Shown: positions 26,084-34,803 of the stretch, piece by piece | Layout: each line of letters opens with the position of its first letter | Numbering within the stretch: the stretch's first letter is position 1 | Assembly: GCA_016219875.1 (NCBI GenBank) | Contig: JACRJZ010000090.1 | Coordinates: 19,342-83,341, forward strand | Reading direction: 5' to 3' | DNA: 64,000 nucleotides | Source: Verrucomicrobiota bacterium | GTDB lineage: Bacteria > Verrucomicrobiota > Verrucomicrobiia > Limisphaerales > JACRJZ01 | Made by a program: the position numbers and the translations under genes | Notes under the pieces: model-generated | The model's database searches: none | The model's input: the letters and a program-made list of their open reading frames with translations, nothing else | Told to the model about the DNA's origin: nothing

Positions 26084-29000
26084 TCACCCCGCAAACAACT
26101 CCCGGATCTCGTCCCACGTCAGCGCCTCCACGAACTGCTCTTCCCCGCCCAGCGTGGCGGCGATGATCTCGCGCTTGCGCGCCTGCAACTGGAGGATCTT
26201 CTCCTCCACCGTGCCGCGCGTGATGAGCTTGTAGCTCGTGACCACACGCGTCTGGCCAAGGCGATGCGCGCGGTCCGTCGCCTGGTCTTCCACCGCCGGG
26301 TTCCACCACGGATCGAAGTGGATCACGGTGTCTGCCCCGCTCAGATTCAGTCCCACGCCGCCAGCCTTGAGGCTGATGAGGAACACCGGCACCTGCGATT
26401 GTTGGAAGCGCGTGACGACTGCACCGCGGTCAGTCGTCGAGCCGTCGAGGTAACAGAACTCCACGCCCTCGCCCGTCAAGTGCTCGCGCAGCAGCGTCAA
26501 CATGCTGACGAACTGGCTGAAGACCAGCACGCGATGCCCGCCGTCGAGGACTTCCTCCAGCAACTCGGCGAACAGGTCGAGCTTGCCGGAGGGGGCAGCG
26601 GCGGAGTGATGGAGTGATGGAGTATTGGAGTGTTGCTCGTTGTCAACACTCCAACGCTCCATCACTCCAACACTCCGTCCCAGCTTCAAGAGCCTCAGAT
26701 CGCAGCACGCCTGCCGCAGCCGCAACAGCGCGTTCAACGCCACCATGCGGCCCTTGCCGGACGTTGGGTCTGCGGCCAACACTTCGCTTCGGCCCGCTTC
26801 CATGAGTTGCTGATACACGGCGCGTTGCTCTTCGGTGAGTTCGCAAAACGAAACCTGTTCGAGTTTGGGCGGCAGTTCCTTCGCCACGTCCCGCTTGAGC
26901 CGGCGCAGCAGGAACGGTCGCAGCCGACGCGCCAGCCGCGACTGAGCTTCCGCGCTCTTCTCGCGGGTGATCGGCAACTCGTAGCGTTCGCGGAAATCTT
27001 TCGCGGAGCCGAGATAGCCCGGCATGAGGAAGTCGAAGATCGACCACAGATCGAGCACCGAGTTTTCGAGGGGCGTGCCGGTGAGTACGAGGCGATGCTT
27101 CGACCGGAGGGCCTTCACCGCCTGGGCGTTTTGCGTCTGCCGGTTCTTGATGTGCTGCGCCTCGTCCAGCACCACCGTGTCGAACTCAAACTCGCGCAGC
27201 CGCTCCAGGTCCCGCCGCACCAGCGCGTAACTCGTGACGACCAAGTCGCTCTCGGCGATGCGCGGAAAGAGGGCGTGCCGCTCCGGCCCCTGCAACGCCA
27301 AGACGCACAAGCGTGGTGTGAACTTCTGCGCCTCGGCAACCCAGTTGAAGACGAGCGAAGTGGGGCAAACGACCAGCGTAGGACAGGCGTCGCGCCTGTC
27401 TCCGTTCAGCCCCGCCAGCACCTGCAACGTCTTCCCCAACCCCATTTCATCCGCCAGAATTCCGCCGAAGCCGTTCTCACGAAGAAACCGCAGCCACGCC
27501 ACGCCGTGCTTCTGGTAAGACCGCAACACGTCCTCCAACTCGCCCAACGGCGGACAGGCGAGCTTGGTTTCGCCCGCCTGCATCATGGCCCGCTCGCGCC
27601 AAGCCGACGGCGCCTCCGCTTTCCACCCTTGCTCCCGCAGCGTCGCTTCAATGAAGCCCGACTGTGTGTGCGCCAGACGGTATCGGCCCTCGTGCTGCTG
27701 CGGGGCGCAGTCGAGCAGGACCTCCTGCAACTCCTCCACCGCGCCCGTGTCGATCACGGCGAGTTTGCCGTTGCGCAAGCGCGTAGTGCTCTGCCCGGAC
27801 AGCAGCAACCGTTGAATCTCCGCCGCCGTCAACCGCTCGCCGCCGGTCGCCTCGTACGCGACGCTGAGGTCAAACCACTGCACGCCTGACGACGTGATCT
27901 CGAAGCGCGGCTCGATGCGCTCCACGTTTTGCTTCGCGCTTCGTTCGAGACGTTCTTCGAGCGTGACGCGCCACTCGCGCTGCCACTTTGGAAGTTCGCG
28001 CGCGAAGAAGTTCAAGACCCGGTCCTGGCCGGTGAGCAGATAACGTCCGTGCAGGCCCGGCCCGTTGAAGCCGACGCGCAGCAGTCGTCCCAGCGCCGCA
28101 CGCTCCGCTGCCAGATCGCGGGTTGAGTAACGCGTCGGCGACACGGGGTCCGGCAGCCACAGCCCTTCTTCCTCGGACGTGACGCCGAGCGTCATGATCC
28201 GCGGCCCGTAGGCGCACTGGAGTTGCGCTTCCAACCGGGCCAGCCCGCCGATCAGGTGCAGCAGAAACTGCGGCGGCTGCGGCTCCAGCGCGAAGTCGTC
28301 GATCTGAAAGTTGGCCTCCACTGCGCCGCTGGCCTGTAATCGTGGCCAATCCCGGCTGAGGAACTGCGGCACCAGCGCACGCGCCAAGCGCACCGGAACG
28401 CGGAAGAGGTCCCAGCACGACTCCGGCAAACTCACCGGCTGGAACGTCTGGTTCGCAAAGGCCCACACCTTTTCGACGAGCACCGGTGGCGCGGATAGCT
28501 TCATCAACGTGAGCGTGATCTCTCCATTCGATTCGAGCGTCGCGCGCACCGGCGGCGCCCAAGGAGTTTTCGAGACCGCCACCGGCGACGCCTTGCCCAG
28601 GGTCACGCGAGGATGCCCCGCCAGCGCAGGCAAGAGTTCGGCGAAATCCTTCGTCCCGATCATCATCATGGCGGGCGTGTCGCCGCCAGCGAGCAGTTCA
28701 AGGTGGTCCAGCAAGGCCGCGTCCTGCTCGGAGAAGGAGAAGGCTTTGCCTCGCGGCATCGCGTTGAGCGGCGAACGTCCGCCACGCCAGGCGCCCTCGA
28801 AACAGAGCATCACCTTCCCGCGCTCCAGGGCCGGCGCAAGGTTCGGAGGGAGGATCACAAAAATCTCCGCCGGCTCTCCGGCTCCGCTCATCGCGCGCTC
28901 CAGACGCTTTCCAGTCGCTGGTGGCCTCGGAGACGATGCTGGCTTGGCTCCGAGAGGCGCGACCGCGGTTTCGTTGGTCACACTGGCAGTCGCGGCCGCC

Positions 29001-29281
29001 GCTCCTTTGATCACGCGCAGCCCCACGGCGACCGAATGCGCACAGATCGCGCCCCACTCGCGCGATTGCCGGCAGGTGCAGATGTTCTCGATGTCGCGTT
29101 CGCTCTTGAGCACCAGGCCGGCGCGGTAGGAAGTGCTTCCTTCCTGGACCACGCCTTTGAGCAGCGGCGGAGTCCAGTTTGAACTCAGGACCTTGTCACC
29201 CGCGAGCAAGCTGCGCGCGCTCTTGACTGCATCCCACCCAGCGATCTGGGCGAGCAAGGTTTCTGTCAACTCGATTGCCAT
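26084..29281 (-). CDS. SNF2-family helicase with SWIM zinc finger
   Basis: A 1065-residue SWI2/SNF2 protein. Near residue 70 a SWIM zinc motif reads CTCRQSREWGAICAHS (CxC...CxH). The ATPase begins near 590: GILADEMGLGKTLQVLAG (motif I), LVVCPTSLVFNW (Ia), VVLDEAQHIKN (II), LVLTGTPLENS (III). The helicase C domain follows with RVLVFSQFVSML, LISLKAGGVGLNLSGADTVI (V) and ATDRAHRLGQTR (VI). Known role: ATP-driven DNA translocation or remodelling. Two repeat-derived insertions stay in frame, one between motifs I and Ia (GDRRDACPT) and one before the C domain; the motifs themselves are intact. Confidence 0.95.
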   Translation of the reverse strand: MAIELTETLLAQIAGWDAVKSARSLLAGDKVLSSNWTPPLLKGVVQEGSTSYRAGLVLKSERDIENICTCRQSREWGAICAHSVAVGLRVIKGAAAATASVTNETAVAPLGAKPASSPRPPATGKRLERAMSGAGEPAEIFVILPPNLAPALERGKVMLCFEGAWRGGRSPLNAMPRGKAFSFSEQDAALLDHLELLAGGDTPAMMMIGTKDFAELLPALAGHPRVTLGKASPVAVSKTPWAPPVRATLESNGEITLTLMKLSAPPVLVEKVWAFANQTFQPVSLPESCWDLFRVPVRLARALVPQFLSRDWPRLQASGAVEANFQIDDFALEPQPPQFLLHLIGGLARLEAQLQCAYGPRIMTLGVTSEEEGLWLPDPVSPTRYSTRDLAAERAALGRLLRVGFNGPGLHGRYLLTGQDRVLNFFARELPKWQREWRVTLEERLERSAKQNVERIEPRFEITSSGVQWFDLSVAYEATGGERLTAAEIQRLLLSGQSTTRLRNGKLAVIDTGAVEELQEVLLDCAPQQHEGRYRLAHTQSGFIEATLREQGWKAEAPSAWRERAMMQAGETKLACPPLGELEDVLRSYQKHGVAWLRFLRENGFGGILADEMGLGKTLQVLAGLNGDRRDACPTLVVCPTSLVFNWVAEAQKFTPRLCVLALQGPERHALFPRIAESDLVVTSYALVRRDLERLREFEFDTVVLDEAQHIKNRQTQNAQAVKALRSKHRLVLTGTPLENSVLDLWSIFDFLMPGYLGSAKDFRERYELPITREKSAEAQSRLARRLRPFLLRRLKRDVAKELPPKLEQVSFCELTEEQRAVYQQLMEAGRSEVLAADPTSGKGRMVALNALLRLRQACCDLRLLKLGRSVGVMERWSVDNEQHSNTPSLHHSAAAPSGKLDLFAELLEEVLDGGHRVLVFSQFVSMLTLLREHLTGEGVEFCYLDGSTTDRGAVVTRFQQSQVPVFLISLKAGGVGLNLSGADTVIHFDPWWNPAVEDQATDRAHRLGQTRVVTSYKLITRGTVEEKILQLQARKREIIAATLGGEEQFVEALTWDEIRELFAG
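26598..26680. repeat. Palindromic repeat inside the SNF2 gene
   Basis: TGATGGAGTATTGGAGTGTT faces its near complement AACACTCCAACGCTCCATCA, with flanking ATGGAGTGATGG units. It is read in frame as about 25-28 residues (VGVMERWSVDNEQHSNTPSL and following) between LLKL and SGKLDLF, which are adjacent in ordinary SNF2 proteins. Confidence 0.8.
27378..27403. repeat. Single P3 REP inside the SNF2 gene
   Basis: GTAGGACAGGCGTCGCGCCT plus GTCTCC is identical to the P3 arm at 20990. On the coding (minus) strand it encodes GDRRDACPT between helicase motifs I and Ia. Confidence 0.9.
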
Positions 29282-29348
29282 CCGCGCTCACGATGCCCAA
29301 ACCGCGCACGGGCCAAAACAGAAAAGTGCCGGCGCCGCTGCCTTGCCG

Positions 29349-29768
29349 TCAGGCGCTCGTGTGGGCGAGGTCCAGCAACCGCCCGAACTCCGCCGCCGCC
29401 AGCGGTATGACGGACAAGCGGGGCTGTTTCACCAGCGCGACGTTCCTGAGGGCTTTGTCGGCCTTGATCGTGGCCAACATTACCGGTAGCGCCAGCGGCT
29501 TGATAGGTTCGAGGTCCACCGCGGACCAGTCGCCTTCCTTGGCCGTCGGGTCGGGGTAAGCTTCTTTCGCCACGCGGGCCAGACCCACGATCTGCTTCTC
29601 TTCGCCGGTGTGATAATAGAGGACGAGGTCGCCGCGCCGCATGGCCCGGAGATGGATTCGCGCCGCGAAGTTTCGCACGCCGGTCCACGCCGTCCTGCCA
29701 TCCTTCACGAACGTCGCCCACGAGTAGTCCGCAGGCTCCTGCTTCACCAGCCAATGGTTGGTCGTCAT
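29349..29768 (-). CDS. EVE-domain protein
   Basis: A 139-residue protein matching the EVE domain (PUA-like fold) over its length: HWLVKQEPADYSWATFVKDG, the aromatic WTGVRNFAARIHLRAMRRGD and LVLYYHTGEEKQIVGLARVA. EVE domains bind modified bases in DNA or RNA in characterised proteins. It starts at the ATG at 29766-29768 and is normal full length for a stand-alone EVE protein. It lies just downstream of the SNF2 helicase on the opposite-facing side of a repeat, so partnership with it is only a possibility. Confidence 0.92.
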   Translation of the reverse strand: MTTNHWLVKQEPADYSWATFVKDGRTAWTGVRNFAARIHLRAMRRGDLVLYYHTGEEKQIVGLARVAKEAYPDPTAKEGDWSAVDLEPIKPLALPVMLATIKADKALRNVALVKQPRLSVIPLAAAEFGRLLDLAHTSA

Positions 29769-29856
29769 GGGCTGAAGCTACGACAGAGGCCGCATCTGTC
29801 CAAGCTGACCTGTCGGCATCGTGTGGCAACTGGGCCAATGGCAAAACCCGGCGAAC

Positions 29857-29952
29857 ATAGCGGCGTCCCGGCAGAGCGCCGCCATATTTCTTTTTGCCTT
29901 TTGCCTTTTGCCTTTTGCCTTGCAGTGCGGCGCTCTGCCGAGACGCCGCTAC
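29857..29952. repeat. Family P2 BIME-like inverted pair
   Basis: TAGCGGCGTCCCGGCAGAGC and CGGCGCTCTGCCGAGACGCC ending in CTAC flank a spacer of four TTTTGCC units. The hairpin in each arm has a single-base bulge (CGGCG-T-CTC paired with GAG-CGCCG), a classical REP feature. Confidence 0.88.
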
Positions 29953-29957
29953 GGGGC

Positions 29958-30737
29958 TCAGTCCACCTTCCCCGTCGCCGCCCATTCGCAGCCGCGCTGA
30001 ATGAGCTTGGCGACGCTGGGATTCTTGATCGCGGGACCGTCGTGGCCAAAGCACTCGTGGAAGACGCGGCCCTGGCCGTACTCGAGCGTGAAGGCGAGCG
30101 GCTCGGTCTGCTTGCTCCAGCTCGATTCGGCCGTCACGAGAACGTTGATCGGCGCATCGCCAAGCAGTTTGGCGTAAAGCTCGTCGTCTTGGTCGAAGTC
30201 TTCCAGGCCCTTGGTGATGGCGTGGTCTTTGTTGGCGATCTTGGCTTTGAAGACGCTGCGCGGACCGTGACCGGACTTGCCCATGACCCAATAGCGGCCG
30301 GCCAATTTGCGGAATTCATCCCAGGCCACCGGCTGGCCCGCTGCGTCCTTGCCGGCGAATGAGGCGCTGGACAGATGGGAGATGGCGAACCCTTTGCCGC
30401 CTTTGACAAAGCCAAGCAGGTTCTCCTTCGCCTGGTCAGAGAGATTCACGGGTTTGGTGTTGTAGTAGGAGAGGAAGACGAGGTCGTAGTTCTTCAGCGC
30501 ATTGGCCGAGTCGAGGATGTAAATGTCCTCGCAGACTTTCACATCGAACTTGCCGCCGGCGACCAGCACGTCGCGGGTGGCTTCGGACATCTCGCGCCAC
30601 TTGTGCGCACCCACGTCGTCGCCGGTGATGAGGAGGACTTTGATCTTGGCCGGCTTGGCGTCGGCAGCGGAGGCGGGGGCCGCGGCCAGGGACATCATTC
30701 CGAGGCCGATGAGGGTGGTGAGGAGGATTCTGCGCAT
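29958..30737 (-). CDS. ThuA-domain (trehalose-utilisation-type) secreted protein
   Basis: A 259-residue protein with signal peptide (LLTTLIGLGMMSLAAAPASA) and a ThuA domain: IKVLLITGDDVGAHKWREMS at the start, LVFLSYYNTKPVNLSDQAKE, VKGGKGFAISHLSSASFAG and FHECFGHDGPAIKNPSVAKL at the end. ThuA folds like a class I glutamine amidotransferase and is linked to disaccharide utilisation. It starts at the ATG at 30735-30737. It precedes the NIPSNAP and DUF1080 genes on the same strand and probably shares a transcript. Confidence 0.9.
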   Translation of the reverse strand: MRRILLTTLIGLGMMSLAAAPASAADAKPAKIKVLLITGDDVGAHKWREMSEATRDVLVAGGKFDVKVCEDIYILDSANALKNYDLVFLSYYNTKPVNLSDQAKENLLGFVKGGKGFAISHLSSASFAGKDAAGQPVAWDEFRKLAGRYWVMGKSGHGPRSVFKAKIANKDHAITKGLEDFDQDDELYAKLLGDAPINVLVTAESSWSKQTEPLAFTLEYGQGRVFHECFGHDGPAIKNPSVAKLIQRGCEWAATGKVD

Positions 30738-30762
30738 GGTGGGGTCTTTCTTGGTTGGTTTT

Positions 30763-31566
30763 CTAAATCTGGGAATACGGTGTGGGCCGCAGGAAGAGGC
30801 TGCTGATGTTGGAGACGATTTCGGGATCCGTGTAACCGGGCGTGGTGCTGAGTTTCTTCCACTCTGGGTCGGCGCCGAACTGGCCCCAGTTCTTGTCGCG
30901 CTCGGCCATGTTCTCGAAGACGAGCATGTAAGTGAGGTTCGGCAGCTTTGAGCCAATGACGGTCTCGCCGAAAAACACCGGCGCCAAGCCAGCGCGACGG
31001 AAAATGGCGATCTCGCCGATGTTGAACATCTCGACCTTCTTCTTGTTCGCCTTCTTGCTGTGGCTCTCGTACGTGCGCAGTTCGAAGATGCGCGGCTTCT
31101 TGTCCTTCATGGCGGCGGGCACTTCCAGCCTGGGCACGCCACTGAAGGCGATCATGAGCGAACTCTCCACGCGCACGAAGGCCGGATCGGTCGCCGTGGC
31201 GTTGATGAAATCCGCGCCCGCCTTCTGGTATCCCTCGTCGGCCCGCAGCCGCTCACCCACCGTGGCGAACTCCTCCATCGACTGGTAGGGAATGAGCACA
31301 TAGACCGTCGGGCTGTCGGGACCGGCCATGACGTTGAACACGCCAATGGGGCGGATGCCGAGACGGTTCATCGCGGGAAGGGCGGCGTCGCGGCAGTAGT
31401 CATCGAAGCGCTTTTGCATCGGCCCGCGGCGGAGATGGTAGAGGCGCAGTTCGTAGAATTCGCGCGGCGGGTTCTTGTCCTCGATGGCGGCGGCGCCCAG
31501 GGCGGTGCTCAAGCCGGCGAAGCTGGTGGCGGCGAGGGATTTCGTGAGGAAGTCGCGGCGTTTCAT
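30763..31566 (-). CDS. NIPSNAP-family protein, Tat-exported
   Basis: A 267-residue protein starting with a Tat-like leader (MKRRDFLTKSLAATSFAGLS). Two NIPSNAP-type ferredoxin-like repeats are visible: FYELRLYHLRRGPMQKRFDD (near 40) and IFELRTYESHSKKANKKKVE (near 160), each followed by a compact alpha-beta domain. NIPSNAP domains have no settled enzymatic role. Its position between ThuA and DUF1080 genes points to a sugar-utilisation cluster, which is an inference. Confidence 0.88.
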   Translation of the reverse strand: MKRRDFLTKSLAATSFAGLSTALGAAAIEDKNPPREFYELRLYHLRRGPMQKRFDDYCRDAALPAMNRLGIRPIGVFNVMAGPDSPTVYVLIPYQSMEEFATVGERLRADEGYQKAGADFINATATDPAFVRVESSLMIAFSGVPRLEVPAAMKDKKPRIFELRTYESHSKKANKKKVEMFNIGEIAIFRRAGLAPVFFGETVIGSKLPNLTYMLVFENMAERDKNWGQFGADPEWKKLSTTPGYTDPEIVSNISSLFLRPTPYSQI

Positions 31567-31607
31567 AGGTTCGTTGAAGCGTTGCCGAGATGCAGTGTGG
31601 AAGCGGT

Positions 31608-32345
31608 TCAGAGCGGGCGAATCCAGATGTTGCGGTAGCGAACCGGATTGCCGTGGTCTTGGAGGAAGAGCGGTCCTTTCTCCACAATCCCCTTGAGCGG
31701 AGCCGCGGTGGTGGGCGCGCCGTCCACCGGAACATGATCCTGAATCAGCACGCCGTTGTGCAGCACCGTGAACGAGCCTGGCGTGACCTTGCCGCCAGCG
31801 GCCTGCTTCGGCGCATGGAAGACGATGTCGTACGCCTGCCATTCGCCGGGTCTGCGGCAGGCGTTCACCAACGGCGCGAAATGCCCGTAGTAGGCGCCGG
31901 CCTGGCCGTTCGGATAGGTCTTGCTGCGGTAGGAGTCGAGAACCTGAATCTCGTAGCGGCCCTGGAGATAGACGCCGCTGTTGCCGCGGCCCTGGCCGTC
32001 GCCGTGAACGACGGATGGCGAGGCCCACTCCACGTGCAACTGGCAATCGCCGAACTCCTGTTTCGTGAAGAGGCCGCCCGTCGGCGTGGTTTCCACACAG
32101 CCATCGCCCAGTTTCCATTTCGGCTCGCCGCCAGCCTGGCTTTTCCACTGGGACAAATCCTTGCCATCGAAAAGCACCATCGCATCGGAAGGAGGGCCGC
32201 CTGGCAGCCCGGGATCCACTACGGGCGGCTCCTTGCCTTTCTGCGCTGGCTCCGCTGCCAACGCCGGCAGCGCGAGCGCGCAAAGAAGGAAAGCAACGAC
32301 ACTCCGGCCGCTGACGGAGAATCTCAGTGACTTCGTATTCTTCAT
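31608..32345 (-). CDS. DUF1080 (3-keto-disaccharide hydrolase-like) secreted protein
   Basis: A 245-residue protein with signal peptide (VVAFLLCALALPALAAEP). The DUF1080 jelly-roll domain shows MVLFDGKDLSQWKSQAGGEP, then QLHVEWASPSVVHGDGQGRG, NSGVYLQGRYEIQVLDSY and the C-terminal LQDHGNPVRYRNIWIRPL. DUF1080 proteins are concanavalin-like lectin or hydrolase folds and have been shown to hydrolyse 3-keto-glycosides. The cluster with Gfo/Idh/MocA and ThuA genes fits a 3-keto-sugar pathway. Confidence 0.9.
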   Translation of the reverse strand: MKNTKSLRFSVSGRSVVAFLLCALALPALAAEPAQKGKEPPVVDPGLPGGPPSDAMVLFDGKDLSQWKSQAGGEPKWKLGDGCVETTPTGGLFTKQEFGDCQLHVEWASPSVVHGDGQGRGNSGVYLQGRYEIQVLDSYRSKTYPNGQAGAYYGHFAPLVNACRRPGEWQAYDIVFHAPKQAAGGKVTPGSFTVLHNGVLIQDHVPVDGAPTTAAPLKGIVEKGPLFLQDHGNPVRYRNIWIRPL

Positions 32346-32534
32346 GGCAATCCCGACCGATGCTGCGTCTCGTCCATCGCTTTCTGCTCCAGCCGCGTCT
32401 CATCAAGCCAAGAGCGCGGGCCGGCTGCCCCGGACTTCACCAGACCGGACGCTGCCGTTCAAAGGAAAATTCGGTTTCGTCGCAGAATATTTTCCCCATT
32501 GACGCTGGGCCGGGCTTGCGTTGCACTGTCGCGC

Positions 32535-34079
32535 ATGAACCTGCGAAAACTCACACTCTTCTCGATCTCGACCTCCTTGTTCCTCCTCTGCAGCACACTC
32601 GTTGTCCAGGCGGACGTGCGGCTGCACGCCTTGTTCACCGATCACGCCATCCTGCAACAGTCCAAGCCCATCAAGGTCTGGGGCTGGGCCGAGCCGGGCG
32701 AGAAGGTGACGGTGGAGTTCCGCAAGCAGAAGGTCACCGTCAAGACCTCCGAATCGGGCCAGTGGCTGGCCACGCTGAAGTCCGAGAAGGCCGGCGGCCC
32801 GGACACGCTTAAGGTCTGCGGCAAGAACATGATTACGCTCAACGACGTGCTGGTGGGCGAAGTCTGGGTGGCGAGCGGGCAGTCCAACATGGAGTGGCCC
32901 ATGAGCCGGTCCTTTGAAGCGCCGGCGGACATCGCGGCTTCGGCCAACAACCTCGTCCGGCACTTCAACGTGCAGAAACTCAAGGCCGACCAACCCGTCA
33001 CCAACGTAACCGGCTTCTGGCAGATTGCCGGCCCGCTCACGACCTCGAACTTCTCCGCCGTGGCCTACTACTTCAGCCGCGAGCTGCAGAAGGCGCTCAA
33101 AGTTCCCGTGGGCGTCATCCACACGTCCTGGGGCGGCTCGCCCGCCGAAGTCTGGATGAGCGAGCAGGTGCTGGCTTCCAATCCGAGCACCAAGCGCGAC
33201 ATCCTGGATGCCTACGCCACACAGAAGGCGAATCTCGACAAATCCCTTGACGCCTGGAAGGCCGCCAAGGCCCAAGCCCAGCAGGAGAACAAGCCGTTCA
33301 CCCGCCAGATGCCACGCGCGCCGTGGAAACCCACCGAACTCTACAACGGCATGTTGGCCCCGGTCATGCCCTACACCATCCAGGGCGCCATCTGGTATCA
33401 AGGTGAGTCCAACGCCGGCCGTGCCTGGGAATACCGCACGCTTTACGCCGACATGATCCGCAACTGGCGCCGCGATTGGAAGCAGGGCGACTTCACCTTC
33501 CTCGGCGTGCAGCTCGCGCCGTTCGATCACAGCCGCCGACGCTCGCTGGAAGAGATCACCGCCACGCCCACGAACAGTTCTTGGGCCGAGTTGCGCGAAG
33601 CCCAGGTGCTCTCGACGAAAGTGCTGAAGAACTGCGGCCTCGCGGTCATCACCGACGTGGGCGACAAAGACGACATCCATCCGACCAAGAAAGCCCCCGT
33701 CGGCGCGCGGCTGGCGTTGCAGGCGCGCAGGATCGCCTACGGCGAGAACATTGTGGCGTCCGGCCCCACGTTCAAGAGCATGAAGGTCAAGGACGGGAAA
33801 GCCGTGCTGAGCTTTGAAAGTCTCGGCGGCGGCCTCGAAGCGCGCGGCGGCGAACTGAAAGGCTTTGCCCTCTCCGGCGACGACCAGCAGTTCGTTTGGG
33901 CCAAAGCCGAACTGCAAGGGGACAAGATCGTCGTGAGCCACCCTCAGATCACGAAGCCGGCGGCGGTTCGGTTCGGCTGGGCGGATTTCCCGGTGGTCAA
34001 CTTGTTCAACAAGGAAGGGCTGCCCGCGTCGCCCTTCCGCACGGACGATTTCCCAATGACGACGGCACCGAAGAAGTGA
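32535..34079 (+). CDS. Sialate O-acetylesterase (SGNH-type)
   Basis: A 514-residue secreted enzyme. The signal peptide is LFSISTSLFLLCSTLVVQAD. The N-terminal beta domain precedes the nucleophile motif VASGQSNMEWPM (Ser of GQSNM), the middle has AIWYQGESNAGRAWEYRTLY and the C-terminal catalytic Asp/His block reads DVGDKDDIHPTKKAPVGARL. All catalytic blocks are present and length is normal. The family removes O-acetyl groups from sialic acids and related acetylated sugars. Start at the ATG at 32535, just before the signal peptide. Confidence 0.92.
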   Translation: MNLRKLTLFSISTSLFLLCSTLVVQADVRLHALFTDHAILQQSKPIKVWGWAEPGEKVTVEFRKQKVTVKTSESGQWLATLKSEKAGGPDTLKVCGKNMITLNDVLVGEVWVASGQSNMEWPMSRSFEAPADIAASANNLVRHFNVQKLKADQPVTNVTGFWQIAGPLTTSNFSAVAYYFSRELQKALKVPVGVIHTSWGGSPAEVWMSEQVLASNPSTKRDILDAYATQKANLDKSLDAWKAAKAQAQQENKPFTRQMPRAPWKPTELYNGMLAPVMPYTIQGAIWYQGESNAGRAWEYRTLYADMIRNWRRDWKQGDFTFLGVQLAPFDHSRRRSLEEITATPTNSSWAELREAQVLSTKVLKNCGLAVITDVGDKDDIHPTKKAPVGARLALQARRIAYGENIVASGPTFKSMKVKDGKAVLSFESLGGGLEARGGELKGFALSGDDQQFVWAKAELQGDKIVVSHPQITKPAAVRFGWADFPVVNLFNKEGLPASPFRTDDFPMTTAPKK

Positions 34080-34107
34080 GGGACGGCCCGCCGCGCGAAA
34101 GGGCCTC

Positions 34108-34803
34108 ATGAGCGCCGTCGCTCCACCGCCCGCCGCCAGACGACGCGTCCTCATCGTGGACGCGCATCCGGTGTTTCGCGACGGCCTCCGCGCGTGGCTG
34201 GAGCGGCAACCGGACTTGGAATGCTGCGGCGAGGCGCACGACACCGCGTCCGCTCTTGCCGCGATGGCCGCGCACCGGCCTCACCTCGTCACCGTCGAAC
34301 TCCGGCTCAAGGCGGAAGATGGGCTGGAACTCGTCAAGTCGATCCGCACGCAATCGCCGCAGACCTTGGTCCTCGTCGTGGCCCAGCAGGAAGAACTCAT
34401 TTACGGCGACCGCACGCTGCGCGCCGGGGCGCAAGGCTACGTTTCCAAAGACCGGCCTGGCGCGGAAATCCTGGCCGCCATCCGCGCCATCCTGAACGGG
34501 GAAATCCACGTCAGCCAGCGCCTCGCGGCCGTCATGCTCCGCAAGTTGTGGCGGGGCGTGCCCGCCGGAGAAAGCGACCGGGTGCTCTCCGAGCGTGAAA
34601 CGCAGGTCTTCCAACTCCTCGGCTCCGGCTACGGCTCGCGGGAGATCGCGCGGCGCCTGCGGCTGAGCATCAAGACGGTCGATAACCACCGCGATCACAT
34701 CAAGACCAAGCTCCACCTCAAAGACGCCACCAGCCTCATCCATGCCGCCACGCGCTGGGTGGAAGGCCGCCTGGAAACCGTGCCGCCCAAACCAAAACGA
34801 TGA
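34108..34803 (+). CDS. LuxR-family response regulator with atypical receiver
   Basis: A 231-residue NarL-type regulator: receiver at about 13-125 and LuxR helix-turn-helix at about 150-215 (LSERETQVFQLLGSGYGSRE, RLSIKTVDNHRDHIKTKLHL). The receiver is degenerate: VLIVDAHPVFRDG lacks one acidic residue of the usual DD pair, the acceptor strand reads LVTVELRL with Glu in place of Asp, and the Ser/Thr site reads VVAQQEE; the Lys (YVSKDRP) is kept. Glu there can mimic phosphorylation in other receivers, so constitutive activity is inferred. It overlaps the following gene as ATGA. Confidence 0.9.
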   Translation: MSAVAPPPAARRRVLIVDAHPVFRDGLRAWLERQPDLECCGEAHDTASALAAMAAHRPHLVTVELRLKAEDGLELVKSIRTQSPQTLVLVVAQQEELIYGDRTLRAGAQGYVSKDRPGAEILAAIRAILNGEIHVSQRLAAVMLRKLWRGVPAGESDRVLSERETQVFQLLGSGYGSREIARRLRLSIKTVDNHRDHIKTKLHLKDATSLIHAATRWVEGRLETVPPKPKR

